A DNA stretch of 64,000 nt from JAPPHA01 sp965220985 (GCA_965220985.1 OZ244854.1:2294001-2358000), one strand, 5' to 3'; shown: positions 1 to 9,877, numbered from the stretch's first letter. Notes: generated from the sequence alone by a model not told the origin. Program-made: numbers and translations.

Positions 1-346
1 TCCGAAGTGGCATCAATCGCTCGTTCATGGCGTCGATTTCGTTCTCTAGGCGCTGGGTCTGGGCGGCCGTCACGCGAAGGGGAGGCATGCCACTGTCCGC
101 CTCGTTGTCCAATACGGGCCGACACAGATCGGCGCCAAGATCAAATAGATCGTTCTGGATTTGCATCAATGCGGCATCGATCGGACCGTCGGCGTGCAGG
201 CGTGCCATGCCAAGCGCCGCATTCGTCTCGTCCACCGTCCCGTAGGCTTCAACCCGTCGCGATGTCTTCGAAACCCGCTGCCCGTCGCCGAGCGCCGTCG
301 TCCCGGCATCGCCGGTTCGCGTGTAGATCCTGTTCAGTACGACCAA
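1..346 (-). CDS. PduO-type ATP:cob(I)alamin adenosyltransferase, 3' end beyond window
   Basis: Transfers the adenosyl group of ATP to cob(I)alamin to make coenzyme B12. About 115 residues are visible and the C-terminus lies off the left edge. The minus-strand translation opens with VVLNRIYTRTGD, followed by GTTALGDGQRV and then VEAYGTVDETNAALG, which are the N-terminal ATP-binding signatures of the PduO/MMAB family. The best start is TTG at 346, preceded by an AGGGG ribosome-binding site 7 bases upstream; no ATG fits. It lies 54 bases downstream of the twin-TM gene on the same strand and probably shares its transcript. CobA-type enzymes have a P-loop and a different fold, so they are not an alternative. 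Confidence 0.88.
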   Translation of the reverse strand, partial: MVVLNRIYTRTGDAGTTALGDGQRVSKTSRRVEAYGTVDETNAALGMARLHADGPIDAALMQIQNDLFDLGADLCRPVLDNEADSGMPPLRVTAAQTQRLENEIDAMNERLMPLR

Positions 347-399
347 TTTGTTGCCCCTGTTTCTTTTTTTCCTGTTCGCGAGGATGATCTTCGTCGTTT

Positions 400-603
400 C
401 TAACTGCCAATTTGTCGCAAGACGACATAGAGCAGAATCAGAACCACCGCGACCGCCTGGGCGATGATTCGCAATCGCATGAGCTTGTTGGCGTATCGAC
501 GGTTGAACTCGCCTCCACGCATGAATCCGCCGAGCCCGATCATCAGGATGATGACGACGATGAGCACGGCAGCGACCACAATGTAATACAATGCGTCAAG
601 CAT
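400..603 (-). CDS. Small twin-transmembrane protein (HIG1-like)
   Basis: A 67-residue inner-membrane protein with two hydrophobic helices, roughly residues 3-28 and 47-64. A short basic loop (RRYANKLMRLRI) joins them. This two-helix hairpin, with the GG and RR positions in the loop, matches the small 'twin transmembrane protein' family of alphaproteobacteria, related to the HIG1 domain. It sits between the SDR gene and the cobalamin adenosyltransferase, all on the minus strand. That neighbourhood is familiar in this class and supports the gene being real despite its size. Its molecular role is not known. Confidence 0.82.
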   Translation of the reverse strand: MLDALYYIVVAAVLIVVIILMIGLGGFMRGGEFNRRYANKLMRLRIIAQAVAVVLILLYVVLRQIGS

Positions 604-671
604 GGCTGGATCCCCGAGATGTCTGCGTTTCGTTCACGTGGTGGTGAAGCATCAGGATGCGGAGCGGCCCG

Positions 672-1511
672 TCACTGCCGAGCGAGTATCCGGTCGCTCA
701 TCCGCGTTGGCAGCAACCGCTTGATTGCCGCGCAGAAATAGGTCGGTGTCGTCACGTAGTAGCGCGGGCTGGGGTTCGGCGACTCGAGCGCCTTGATCAG
801 CTTCGCGGTGACGCTGGACGCTGGAAGCTCGCCGAAGTCTCGCGAGGTCGAGTCGTCGTAAAGCGCGGGGATGAGCGCTTTTTCGTACCGGTGGCGGATG
901 GCAGAGTCCTGCCACTTGATCCATTTTTCGAACTGCGGACGTGAATTGCGGCGGAATTCGGTCGTGATCGGTCCGGGTTCGATCAGAATGACCTTGATCG
1001 GCGTGCCGCGCAGTTCGAGCCGCAGGCAGTCGGTCAATCCCTCGAGCGCGAACTTCGTTGCCACGTAGGCCCCGCGAAACTTCAGCGCCGTGAATCCGAG
1101 AACTGACGAGCAGTTGAGGATCCTGCCATGGCCCTGCTGTCGCATTGCCGGGAGCAATCGATTTGTGAGATCGAGGTAGCCGAAGACATTGGCCTCGAAA
1201 ATCGTGCGAATCGCGTCTCTTGGCAGGTCCTCGACCGCTCCGGGAATGGCATAGGCGCCATTGTTGAACAGTGCATCGATCGTGCCGCCGGTTCGTTCAA
1301 GGATTGTCGCGGCACCTTGTTCGATCGTTGCTTCGTCCTCGTAGTCGATGACCAGACTCTCGAAGCCCTCGGCCCGCAGTTTCTCGCAGTCGGATTCGGA
1401 CCGGCAGGTTGCGAACACTCGCCAGTTCCGCTCGCGCAGGGCGAAGGCCGCATCGCGGCCGATGCCGGACGAACACCCTGTGATGACGATCGATTTTGTC
1501 TTGTCAGTCAT
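672..1511 (-). CDS. Short-chain dehydrogenase/reductase (SDR), classical type
   Basis: NAD(P)-dependent oxidoreductase of 279 residues with a Rossmann fold. Visible motifs are the dinucleotide-binding TGCSSGIG (residues 11-18), NNGAY in place of the usual NNAG, the catalytic serine in NCSSVLGF, and YVATK carrying the catalytic Tyr and Lys. An Arg-containing segment (FATCRSES) after the second strand suggests a preference for NADP(H). The C-terminal part, with KWIKWQDSAIRHRYEKAL and PRYYVTTPTYF, resembles SDRs acting on lipophilic alcohols or ketones, but the substrate cannot be read from sequence. It begins 116 bases from, and divergent to, parC, so the spacer probably holds both promoters. 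Confidence 0.9.
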   Translation of the reverse strand: MTDKTKSIVITGCSSGIGRDAAFALRERNWRVFATCRSESDCEKLRAEGFESLVIDYEDEATIEQGAATILERTGGTIDALFNNGAYAIPGAVEDLPRDAIRTIFEANVFGYLDLTNRLLPAMRQQGHGRILNCSSVLGFTALKFRGAYVATKFALEGLTDCLRLELRGTPIKVILIEPGPITTEFRRNSRPQFEKWIKWQDSAIRHRYEKALIPALYDDSTSRDFGELPASSVTAKLIKALESPNPSPRYYVTTPTYFCAAIKRLLPTRMSDRILARQ

Positions 1512-1626
1512 CTCTCACCCATTGTTTGGCGTTGTCGGGCCTTGGTTGGAGCGACGTCAAATTCTTCGTCACCCCGTGCTCCGCTTCGCCTTGACCCCGA
1601 TGCGCTCGCATGGATACACGGTGCCC

Positions 1627-3888
1627 ATGACCAGTTCGGCAGAAGCAGGGGATTCAAACGGTTCGGCTCCCGGAACCACCATCGATGAACCGCTCGATGT
1701 TGCCATCAGCGAACGCTACCTACAGTACGCACTTTCGACAATCATGAACCGGGCCTTGCCGGATGTCCGCGATGGCCTGAAGCCCGTGCATCGCCGGATA
1801 CTCTACGCGATGCGCGAACTCAAGTTGGATCCGGGCGGACGGTTCCGCAAATGCTCGAAGATATCGGGTGACGTGATGGGCAACTATCACCCGCACGGCG
1901 ATCAGGCGATTTACGACGCGCTGGCTCGTCTCGCCCAGGATTTCGTCATTCGCTATCCGCTGGTCGACGGGCAGGGCAACTTCGGCAACATCGACGGGGA
2001 CAATCCCGCAGCCGGTCGCTACACCGAGGCGCGCCTGACCGAAGCGTCCATGGCCCTGATGGACGGTCTCGCGGAAGACGCGGTGGACTTTCGCGACAAC
2101 TACGACGGCACGTTGACCGAACCGGTGGTGTTGCCGGCGACCTTTCCCAACATTCTCGCAAACGGGTCATCGGGAATCGCGGTCGGCATGGCGACCAGCA
2201 TTCCACCGCACAATCTGGGCGAACTCTGCGATGCGGCATTGCATCTGATCAAGGCGCCGGCCGCACGCGACGACACCTTGCTCGGAATCGTTCCGGCTCC
2301 TGACTTTCCCACTGGCGGCATATTGGTCGAACCGCGCGAGAGCATCGCCGAGGCCTACCGCACGGGACGCGGTTCGTTCCGCCTCAGGGCACGCTGGCAC
2401 GTGGAAAAGCTGTCACGGGGTCAGTGGCAGGCTGTCGTCACCGAGATTCCGTACCAGGTTCAAAAGAGCCGCCTGATCGAGAAGATCGCGGATCTGGTTC
2501 AGGACAAAAAGGTTCCGTTGCTTGCCGATATCCGCGACGAATCGGCCGAGGATGTCAGGCTGGTACTGGAGCCGCGCGCGAAATCGGTCGATGCCGACCT
2601 GATGATGGAACTGCTGTTCCGGCAGAGCGATCTCGAGGTCCGGATCGGTCTCAACATGAACGTCCTGATTGACGGTCAGACGCCGAAGGTCTGTTCGCTC
2701 AAGGAGGTGCTCAAGGCGTTCCTCGACCATCGCCGCGAGGTCCTGCTGCGACGTTCCCGCTTCCGGCACAAGAAGATCGACCACAGGCTGCACGTGCTCG
2801 AAGGATACATGACCGCGTTCCTGAATCTGGACGAGGTCATCCGGATCATCCGTACGGAGGACGAGCCGAAGCCCGTGTTGATGAAGGCGTTTTCGCTGAC
2901 TGACGTACAGGCGGAGGCGATACTCAACATGAGGTTGCGCGCTCTACGTCGGCTGGAAGAGATCGAATTGAGGTCCGAGCAGCAGGCCTTGATGGACGAG
3001 CGCGTCGAACTCGAAGATCTGATGAGCGACGAATCTCTGCAATGGGCGCGGATCTCGGACGAGTTGAAGGAAACCCGTCGAAAGTTCGGCAAGGACGCAC
3101 CCGGCGGCGCCCGCCGGACCGATCTGGCGGAGGCTCCCGAGGTCGATCTGTCGCAGCCAGAGACCATGGTCGAACGCGAACCGGTGACGGTCGTCTGTTC
3201 GGCGATGGGCTGGATTCGCATGATCAAGGGCCACCTCGACCCCGACCATCAGCTCAAGTACCGGGATGGCGACGAGGGGAAGTTTTTCCTGCACGCCCAG
3301 ACGACAGACAGGCTGATCGTGGTCGGGTCGAATGGCAGATTTTACACGATCGCCTGTGCGGACCTGCCGAGCGGACGCGGCATGGGCGAGCCAATCAGGT
3401 TGATGATCAATCTCGAGAACGAGGCAGAGGTGGTCGAGATCATTGTGCATGCGGGCGGGCGGAAGTTCCTGATCGCATCATCTGACGGAAACGGTTTTGT
3501 CGTCGAGGAAGACAGCGTCCTCACGCAGAGGCGGGCGGGCAAGGTGGTCCAGGTTGTCGGCAAGGATGCCACGACCATCGCGTGCAGGGTGGTCGAAGGA
3601 ACCCACATCGCAACCGTCAGCGATGCCCGCAGGCTTTTGATCTACCCTCTGGAAGAATTGTCGGAGTTGAACCGCGGCAAGGGTGCTCGGTTGCAAGCTA
3701 TGAAGGTGAGGGGCAAGGACTGCCGGTTGAGCGATGTCATCACCTTCGATCTAAAGACGGGTTTGCAGTGGCGCGACCCCGCCGGTCGGTTGAGAACGGA
3801 AAAGGACCTCGACAAATGGATTGGCTCGAGGGCCAATGCTGGCCACCATCCGCCGCGTGGATTCCCTCAGAACAACCGTTTCTCCTGA
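1627..3888 (+). CDS. parC: DNA topoisomerase IV subunit A
   Basis: ParC makes and rejoins the DNA break in the ParC2ParE2 decatenase. The protein is 753 residues from ATG 1627. The breakage-reunion domain shows the quinolone-resistance region HPHGDQAIYDALARLAQDF and the catalytic tyrosine in AAGRYTEARL. The coiled-coil 'tower' and C-gate follow around residues 330-480. The C-terminal beta-pinwheel (about 500-735) contains VCSAMGWIRMIKGH and similar blades. It lacks the GyrA-box (QRRGGKG) of gyrase, which separates ParC from GyrA. The frame is open upstream, with ATG at 1600 and GTG at 1621 as alternative starts; further extension would run into the divergent SDR gene. Confidence 0.95.
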   Translation: MTSSAEAGDSNGSAPGTTIDEPLDVAISERYLQYALSTIMNRALPDVRDGLKPVHRRILYAMRELKLDPGGRFRKCSKISGDVMGNYHPHGDQAIYDALARLAQDFVIRYPLVDGQGNFGNIDGDNPAAGRYTEARLTEASMALMDGLAEDAVDFRDNYDGTLTEPVVLPATFPNILANGSSGIAVGMATSIPPHNLGELCDAALHLIKAPAARDDTLLGIVPAPDFPTGGILVEPRESIAEAYRTGRGSFRLRARWHVEKLSRGQWQAVVTEIPYQVQKSRLIEKIADLVQDKKVPLLADIRDESAEDVRLVLEPRAKSVDADLMMELLFRQSDLEVRIGLNMNVLIDGQTPKVCSLKEVLKAFLDHRREVLLRRSRFRHKKIDHRLHVLEGYMTAFLNLDEVIRIIRTEDEPKPVLMKAFSLTDVQAEAILNMRLRALRRLEEIELRSEQQALMDERVELEDLMSDESLQWARISDELKETRRKFGKDAPGGARRTDLAEAPEVDLSQPETMVEREPVTVVCSAMGWIRMIKGHLDPDHQLKYRDGDEGKFFLHAQTTDRLIVVGSNGRFYTIACADLPSGRGMGEPIRLMINLENEAEVVEIIVHAGGRKFLIASSDGNGFVVEEDSVLTQRRAGKVVQVVGKDATTIACRVVEGTHIATVSDARRLLIYPLEELSELNRGKGARLQAMKVRGKDCRLSDVITFDLKTGLQWRDPAGRLRTEKDLDKWIGSRANAGHHPPRGFPQNNRFS

Positions 3889-4140
3889 TTATTTGACGCA
3901 AAGGTTCAGCTACGTACTGTCAGCTGGACCTGAAGTCCTGGTGCCATTCGTCGAGGATCCGCGCTTGATCGGCACAAAATTGCGAAGCGAGGTGGCGAAG
4001 GCGGAGGCACTCTGCCAGAGCGTGCGGCAGGTGATGCGAACATTTCGGAGACAACGAACGCAAGCAAGGTCAATATCGTGCCTCGGGTTACATGTCAGCA
4101 GCAACCCATCCGCCGATGGGTGAACCCAAGTGCATGAGAA

Positions 4141-5148
4141 TCAATCTTGTTTTCGCGGTGTCGCAGATTGGCCCCGTACGAACAAATTCGCGAAAATCGG
4201 AACCAGTAGTGGCCAACAAAAAACGAGTCCTAACAGGACAAGGGCCGTGACGGAAACTGCCACACTCGTACTGTGCCACGAACCGATGTACTTCGCGGGA
4301 GCAGATATTGCCAAGAAGAGGTAAAAAGATGCCACATAAAGGTATGGAACACGATCGAGAACCAACGAAATGACCGCAAAAAAGGCGAAAACCGTTACAA
4401 GGATGAGTGGTGCCAATACGACCCACGGAACAAGACCATCAAGAAAGTAAAAAACAGTTTCCATAAAAATCTTGGCAGACGAATTGACGATCAAAAAAGC
4501 AGCCACAGGGTGTAGCCAGAACGCGATGTCACTGTCGCTAGTGAGGCGCTCTCTGTCCACTCGGTCGATGTGAATCGCCCAGGAAAACACGGCGGCACCG
4601 ACAGCCAAACTGCAAGATTCCATGACCAAATACAGCGAGCTCGCCCGCAGATCAAATTGCTCCAACAGCGTGTATAGGAGAAATAGTGCAGGAAAGACCA
4701 GGCTTGCCACACCCGCTCCTACGGCAATCGGAACATGAAACCGCCTCCAGTGCAACCACGCGGCCAAGCCTGTGCCAACAAGACAGATTGGTTCGATCTC
4801 GCTTTCAGGGAACCACTGCAGTTCAAGGCGATCCAGAACGTAAAGTGAGGAGAAGAGAATCCCAAAAAGATAGGTGAAAGCAAGGAAACCTGAAGTGAGA
4901 GCCATTCGGCGAAACCGTGCGAAATACTCTGCAAGGCCCCAGGAAACAAATATGGGAGCACCGAATGCTGCGACCTCGCCCCAATTTGAAGCCAGAAGGA
5001 AGCCAAAGGGCTTCCAGAGATACAATAGGAAGCCGCTGGCCACTGCAAGCAAGATCAAGAAGTCATCAAAACTGACCGTCAGCCGAGCCAGCACGTCGCC
5101 TTTGGCAGGCTTCTTGTGGCTAACTCCTTGAAATTTCAGCGTACTCAT
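4141..5148 (-). CDS. Multi-pass membrane protein, unrecognised family
   Basis: A 335-residue protein with about nine or ten hydrophobic segments spread across residues 28-320 and a short hydrophilic N-terminus (KFQGVSHKKPAKGD). I recognise no catalytic motif or transporter signature. The base composition is visibly less GC-rich than parC upstream and the ABC transporter downstream. It has no same-strand neighbour close by and ends 252 bases from the convergent parC stop. A recently acquired or lineage-specific gene is the likeliest reading. It is supported as coding by the length of the open frame and the consistent pattern of membrane segments. Confidence 0.65.
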   Translation of the reverse strand: MSTLKFQGVSHKKPAKGDVLARLTVSFDDFLILLAVASGFLLYLWKPFGFLLASNWGEVAAFGAPIFVSWGLAEYFARFRRMALTSGFLAFTYLFGILFSSLYVLDRLELQWFPESEIEPICLVGTGLAAWLHWRRFHVPIAVGAGVASLVFPALFLLYTLLEQFDLRASSLYLVMESCSLAVGAAVFSWAIHIDRVDRERLTSDSDIAFWLHPVAAFLIVNSSAKIFMETVFYFLDGLVPWVVLAPLILVTVFAFFAVISLVLDRVPYLYVASFYLFLAISAPAKYIGSWHSTSVAVSVTALVLLGLVFCWPLLVPIFANLFVRGQSATPRKQD

Positions 5149-6270
5149 GACGTGAAAAACTGCGGAACTGTCTCCAAGACGGTCGGGTTGCGTCCGTACA
5201 CCTGAAACAGGATATGGACGAATCCCGTTCGCCGCTGCGATCTTCCGAGTTCAATCATGTGCGTCATGTGAGATCGCTTTTATCAGGACTTTGGGTTTTG
5301 CGGAGCTGAAGTCCGTCCCCTGGGATATGTCCGTGCCAAGACTGATGTTTACACCCTGATCGATATTTCACCTCGGTACGCTTGTCCATACGTGCGTCCA
5401 GAAGATGACTCTTGGCTCGGACCATCCTCCAATCGCATGAACATGTGTCTGCCCACGAACGGAAGTGTCGCGGTTACGATGATTCCGGTCGCACATGTTT
5501 TGTGGCTTATCATGTTCTGCGTCGCCTTCCTTCACACAAGGATTGAAGCCGAGTTACGCTCACACCAACCCAATCCCACCTCCTTTTGTTGTGCGGAATC
5601 AATTCGCGACCTCGACAGTTTCACCGCAAACTCGGCGAGATCGACACGGCGACGGTGGACGGGTGGTCTGCCATTTTCTTCGTTTTCCGACAGTCGCCCT
5701 CCAATCGAGGTGAAAGAGGGGAGGAACGGGCAACCGAAGCGACGGTCGAAGGAGTCACCTACAAAAAAAGAGATCGTCCGCTGCAGTTTCATGCGAAGTC
5801 GACAAAGCTTTCTTCGATAATCGTGTTACCCCAAGCACCTTTCCGTTGCTACATTCGACTTGCCACGGAGCGTCTGAAGAGTTACGAATTTCCGCAGTGG
5901 CGTCAAACTTGGTCCCGTTCTAGGCGTAGACGGCGGCGTCCTCACTTCTGGAGTTCGATGGCGGAATAAGGAAGTCATTGCGCCGGTTGGACTATCAATG
6001 AGGGCATCCAGAGTCTCGACCAACGGTTGAACAGGAGAGCAACGATGCATGCTTCGATCGGATTGCTCAACGTTTCAAAACACTCCCGGTCAAATTCTGA
6101 TGATTGGAATACAACGCCTTTATTGACAATGAACGCGACAGCATGGAAAAACCTGATTCCAACAGGCAAGAATCGGTTAGTATTGACCAGACTGCGGTTA
6201 TGATGGTCCATCGTCTTTTTTGTGCGTTTGTTTATCAGGACACCAAAAAATGAGCATGTAAGGCTTAGAT
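5149..6270. other. 1.1-kb stretch without a convincing gene
   Basis: Between the divergent membrane-protein genes. Short open frames on both strands (for example plus 5392-5820 and minus 5975-6328) overlap each other and match no family I know. A tiny ATG frame at 6143-6253 (36 residues) also lacks support. The composition is AT-richer than the core genes. I see no tRNA, strong terminator or insertion-sequence ends. It probably contains the promoters of the two flanking genes and decayed sequence. Confidence 0.4.
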
Positions 6271-6921
6271 ATGGAGACTGCGAACGATGTTCTAAGGCTT
6301 GTCCTTTTCTTCCTGTTCTGCATGGCATCTTATGTGTTCTTGGTCTTTAGCTCGATTGGGTCGTATTCGAGTTGGGGTAGGGAAGACGAGTGGTTTGACA
6401 TTATTCGATCCTATTGGCAGTCGTCGGTGGTGAACCAGCAGTTGAGACCTGACCTTGGCGAGACATTGCCGTTCGCATTGCTACAAGTTAAGGTGCCCTA
6501 TACGGAGCCACGTTCCCGTGATGCAGTTTGTGCAGATTTTCTGCTGGTTCATGGTTCTGAAGTCAATCGCGATGCCGGTCCCAAATACAGGCGGTCGCGT
6601 CTCAAAATCGGGCCAGTGCATCCAGCGGTGATTGATTCGGCCAAGGCTTTTGACCACGTGACCATAGGTGTCGGACTACGTGGGCAGTTTGCGCGGGATT
6701 GGTATTGGGTAGCCGCAGTGTTGCCAGAAGGAAGTGACCCGTTGTTCAATGAAAACGGAATCGGAATAAATTCCGATGTACTGGCCAAGCCATATTTCGC
6801 GGACCATCGTGCGTGGACGAACAGTCAGGAAAAAAGAGAGTGGGCCGGGAGGGTTGAGTTGCGGGCCATTACGCATTGCGACGGTTTTGACATCTACAAT
6901 GCAGAGTACAAACGATACTGA
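6271..6921 (+). CDS. Hypothetical protein with N-terminal membrane anchor
   Basis: A 216-residue protein. Residues 7-30 form one hydrophobic helix (LRLVLFFLFCMASYVFLVF), consistent with a signal anchor. The remainder is soluble and mixed alpha/beta, with Trp/Tyr-rich stretches (YWQSSVV, DWYWVAAVL). I recognise no family. The gene ends 55 bases before the convergent end of the ABC transporter operon. It shares the lower GC of the 3.9-6.9 kb patch, which suggests an accessory gene. Function is unknown. Confidence 0.55.
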   Translation: METANDVLRLVLFFLFCMASYVFLVFSSIGSYSSWGREDEWFDIIRSYWQSSVVNQQLRPDLGETLPFALLQVKVPYTEPRSRDAVCADFLLVHGSEVNRDAGPKYRRSRLKIGPVHPAVIDSAKAFDHVTIGVGLRGQFARDWYWVAAVLPEGSDPLFNENGIGINSDVLAKPYFADHRAWTNSQEKREWAGRVELRAITHCDGFDIYNAEYKRY

Positions 6922-6976
6922 TCAAGCGATTGTCAGCTGGCGTCGGGTCAACCATCAGGGGCAGAAAGGCTCCCTG

Positions 6977-7801
6977 TCACGTTGAACTTTTCCGCTGCCC
7001 GAACAGCTGCGCAAGAACCATCATCAATGTGGTGACCAGAATCATGATTGTCGAGATCGAGGCAATCGTCGGGTCGATCTGATCGCGCAATGCGTTGAAC
7101 ATGTTCCGCGTCAGGGTCGGGTTGTCCCCTCCAGAAATGAACATCGCGACAACCACCTCGTCGAAGGATGTCAGGAACGCAAGAAGTGCGCTGGTGACGA
7201 CCGCGAACCTGATCTGTGGCAGGGTCACCGTGAGAAACGCTTTCCAGCGCGGCGCGCCGAGACTGCGCGCCGCCTCCTCCTGACTCATGTCGAAACTCTT
7301 GAGCGCTGCGCCGGTGACAATCACGACCAGTGGCAAGGCGAGGACCGTATGGGCCAAGACTAGCCCGGTCATCGTGTAGAGTATTTTCAGTTGCACATAG
7401 GCGTAGAAGGCTCCAATCGCCACGAGAACCACCGGAACCATGATTGGCGTGATCATCAGAACGAAGGTCACGCGAACGAAACGGATGCGCGACGTGTGCA
7501 GCCCGTAGGCTGCCAGAACGCCGATCGGGGTTGCCACCAGCATGGTCAGGAATGCGGCGGTGAAAGAGGTTCGCGTGGCCTGCATCCATTCGGGCGACCC
7601 GAAATAATGCTCGTACCAACGCGTCGACCAGGTTTCCGGTGGAAACTCGAGATACTGGCTCTCCGAGAACGACATCGGGATCACGATCAGTGTCGGAGTT
7701 ACCAACAGGATCATGATGATGGCCGAAATCGCGTAAAGCCACAGGCGTTGGCCGTGCGAAACCTGGGTCTCGGTCGCGGGTGAACGAAGCCAGCGGATCA
7801 T
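6977..7801 (-). CDS. ABC transporter permease, PotC-type
   Basis: A 274-residue inner-membrane permease with six predicted helices. The EAA loop that contacts the ATPase is seen as EEAARSLGAPRWKAFLTVTLP (residues about 175-195). N-terminal SFSESQYLEFPPETWS is typical of the PotC/YdcV branch of polyamine and related importers. The start is ATG 7801, which overlaps the stop of the upstream permease by 4 bases (ATGA), indicating translational coupling. An upstream extension of the frame would only re-read the neighbouring permease gene. It is the last gene of a four-gene operon. The substrate is probably a polyamine or small amino compound. Confidence 0.92.
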   Translation of the reverse strand: MIRWLRSPATETQVSHGQRLWLYAISAIIMILLVTPTLIVIPMSFSESQYLEFPPETWSTRWYEHYFGSPEWMQATRTSFTAAFLTMLVATPIGVLAAYGLHTSRIRFVRVTFVLMITPIMVPVVLVAIGAFYAYVQLKILYTMTGLVLAHTVLALPLVVIVTGAALKSFDMSQEEAARSLGAPRWKAFLTVTLPQIRFAVVTSALLAFLTSFDEVVVAMFISGGDNPTLTRNMFNALRDQIDPTIASISTIMILVTTLMMVLAQLFGQRKSST

Positions 7802-8724
7802 CTGTGGCCACCCCCGGTCATCTGATCGAGGTTCAGGAATCGCGACGCGATCCAGAGAATTGCCATCGTCAAGACCAGCAGAACGACGCCCAGTGCGCTC
7901 GCAGCCCCCCAGTTCACGAACAGCTCGATGTTCGAGACGATTTTCATCGATACCATGATGACCTTGCCACCACCGAGCACGGCCGGCGTGACGAAGAAAC
8001 CGAGGCACAGGATGAAGACCATCAACGATCCTGCGATCAGCCCCGGCATCGTCAAAGGAAAGAACACGGTCCAGAAAGCGCGCACCGGACTGGCCCCAAG
8101 ATTGGCGGCCGCCTTCATGTAGTGGTGATCGATCGCCTTCATTGCGCCGTAGACCGGCAGAATCAGGAATGGCAGCATGATGTGAACCATGCCGATCAGG
8201 GTGCCGGTCATGTTGTGGACGATCTTGATCGGTTCGTCCCACAGCCCGAGAGAAATCGCCCATTCATTGACCAGCCCGCGCTTCTGCAAAAGCACCAGCC
8301 ACGCGTAGGTGCGAACCAGAAGTGACGTCCAGAACGGCAGCAGCACGGTTATCAGGCAGAGGTTGGCGATCCGGTTGGGCAATTGGGAGATGAAATAAGC
8401 GAGTGGATAGCCGATCAAGATGCACAGCCCCGTGGTCAGGAAACTGACCTCGAAGGTGGTTTGGAATATCCGTGCATACGACTTGCGTCTGAACATGCGC
8501 TCGTAGTTTTCCAGCGAGAAACTGCCGTCAGCGCCGATGAACGAGACGTAGAACAGCCAACCAACGGGAATGACCAGGATGACCAGGATCAGGATGATGG
8601 CCGGGGAGCTCAGGCCGAACAGCGCGAGCCGCTCCAGCTGTTCGTCCTTCCTGAGGCCAGCTTCGTTGAACCGTTCCGACCGCACGTCAGACCGCGCTTC
8701 AATCGACTCGGTTACTGCTGCCAT
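7798..8724 (-). CDS. ABC transporter permease, PotB-type
   Basis: A 308-residue permease with a hydrophilic N-terminus of about 35 residues and then six transmembrane helices. The EAA loop appears as KAAANLGASPVRAFWTVFFPL near residues 200-220. The order ATPase-PotB-PotC and the sequence ERMFRRKSYARIFQTTFEVS near residue 80 place it in the polyamine/opine (PotB/YdcU) permease family. The start lies inside the end of the ATPase gene (26-base overlap) and the stop overlaps the next permease by 4 bases. Stoichiometric coupled synthesis of the importer is therefore expected. Confidence 0.92.
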   Translation of the reverse strand: MAAVTESIEARSDVRSERFNEAGLRKDEQLERLALFGLSSPAIILILVILVIPVGWLFYVSFIGADGSFSLENYERMFRRKSYARIFQTTFEVSFLTTGLCILIGYPLAYFISQLPNRIANLCLITVLLPFWTSLLVRTYAWLVLLQKRGLVNEWAISLGLWDEPIKIVHNMTGTLIGMVHIMLPFLILPVYGAMKAIDHHYMKAAANLGASPVRAFWTVFFPLTMPGLIAGSLMVFILCLGFFVTPAVLGGGKVIMVSMKIVSNIELFVNWGAASALGVVLLVLTMAILWIASRFLNLDQMTGGGHR

Positions 8725-9796
8725 CGATCAGTATCGTGTCGTCAGGTGCGAGACACAGGGTCACCGTATCGCCAACGGAGGGCAATGAGGTGACATTGAC
8801 TCCCTGCATCGCGCCGCGAAGGACGATCGTGTTTCCGCACGGCAATCGTGAATGAAGAAGAAAGCTGTCGCCCTGATAGACGACATCGGTGGCAGTCGCG
8901 CTGAAATTGTTGACGCCGTCCTGCGGGCCTGTTCGCGACAGCACGATCCGCTCGGGACGGATCATCAGCAAGAGGTGATCGGATTCGGGTGGCGGTACGC
9001 TGTGAAGAAGCGGCATGCCACCGAACATGACCTTGTCACCATTGCGAGTCACGTCAAGAAAGGTGGACTCGCCGATGAAGTCGGCAACAAACCGGTTTGC
9101 CGGTCGTTCGTAGAGATCGCGGGGCGTTGCCAGTTGCATGATCCGACCATCGTTCACGACCGCGATTCGATCTGACATGGTCAACGCTTCGCGCTGATCA
9201 TGAGTGACATAGATCGTTGTCATTCCGAGTTTTTCGTGCAGATGCCTGAGCTCGATTTGCATCTGGTCGCGCAACTTCTTGTCGAGCGCCGAGAGCGGCT
9301 CGTCCATCAACAGGATTCGGGGCGCGAACACGATGGCTCGGGCAACCGCCACGCGCTGTCTTTGACCGCCCGACAGCTGGTCCACTCTGCGGTCGCCAAA
9401 ACCGCCCAATCTCACCGTCTCGAGCGCGCCCTCGACGCGCTCGTCAAGCTCGGCTTTCGGCACCTTGCGAAGTCTCAGCGGATAACCGACGTTGCCGGCG
9501 ACGCTCATGTGAGGGAACAAGGCATAGCTCTGAAATGTCATGCCGACATCGCGGAGATGCGGTGGGGTGCGGATGACCTCGCGATCACCGAATTTCAGGC
9601 TGCCGCGATCAGGGCGCGTGAACCCTGCCAAGACCATCAACAGCGTCGTCTTTCCCGAACCCGACGGTCCCAGAAGGGTCAGGAATTCGCCGCTTCGGAC
9701 TTCGAGCGACACATCATCGAGTGCGTAGACGGCTCCATAGGTCTTGGTGACGTTTTGTATCGAGACCGGCAGTGCGCCAACATTGCTGACAGTCAC
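8699..9796 (-). CDS. ABC transporter ATP-binding protein, PotA-type
   Basis: ATPase of 365 residues that powers the importer. Visible motifs are Walker A GPSGSGKTT, Q-loop FQSYALFPH, signature LSGGQRQRVA, Walker B RILLMDEPLSALD and switch H in YVTHDQ. A C-terminal OB-fold (TOBE) domain spans about residues 270-365 and includes IRPERI. I choose GTG 9796 as start, because it has a GAGAGG ribosome-binding site 5 bases upstream and gives the standard family length. The frame also extends to 9862 without such a site. It overlaps the following permease gene by 26 bases and lies 81 bases after the binding-protein gene. Confidence 0.92.
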   Translation of the reverse strand: MTVSNVGALPVSIQNVTKTYGAVYALDDVSLEVRSGEFLTLLGPSGSGKTTLLMVLAGFTRPDRGSLKFGDREVIRTPPHLRDVGMTFQSYALFPHMSVAGNVGYPLRLRKVPKAELDERVEGALETVRLGGFGDRRVDQLSGGQRQRVAVARAIVFAPRILLMDEPLSALDKKLRDQMQIELRHLHEKLGMTTIYVTHDQREALTMSDRIAVVNDGRIMQLATPRDLYERPANRFVADFIGESTFLDVTRNGDKVMFGGMPLLHSVPPPESDHLLLMIRPERIVLSRTGPQDGVNNFSATATDVVYQGDSFLLHSRLPCGNTIVLRGAMQGVNVTSLPSVGDTVTLCLAPDDTILIDGSSNRVD

Positions 9797-9877
9797 GGCG
9801 GCCTCTCGTGGCAAGGAGTAGGAATATGCATGGCGGACACCGAGGCGTCCGCCATGACCCAATGAAATGACTTTGAC

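Noticed and set aside
1348..1626. N-terminal extension of ParC
   Set aside because: The open frame runs into the divergent SDR gene and the extra residues do not resemble ParC; start placed at 1627.
5975..6328. Minus-strand frame that might be a transposase remnant
   Set aside because: No transposase motif, inverted repeats or target duplications could be seen, and other frames overlap it.
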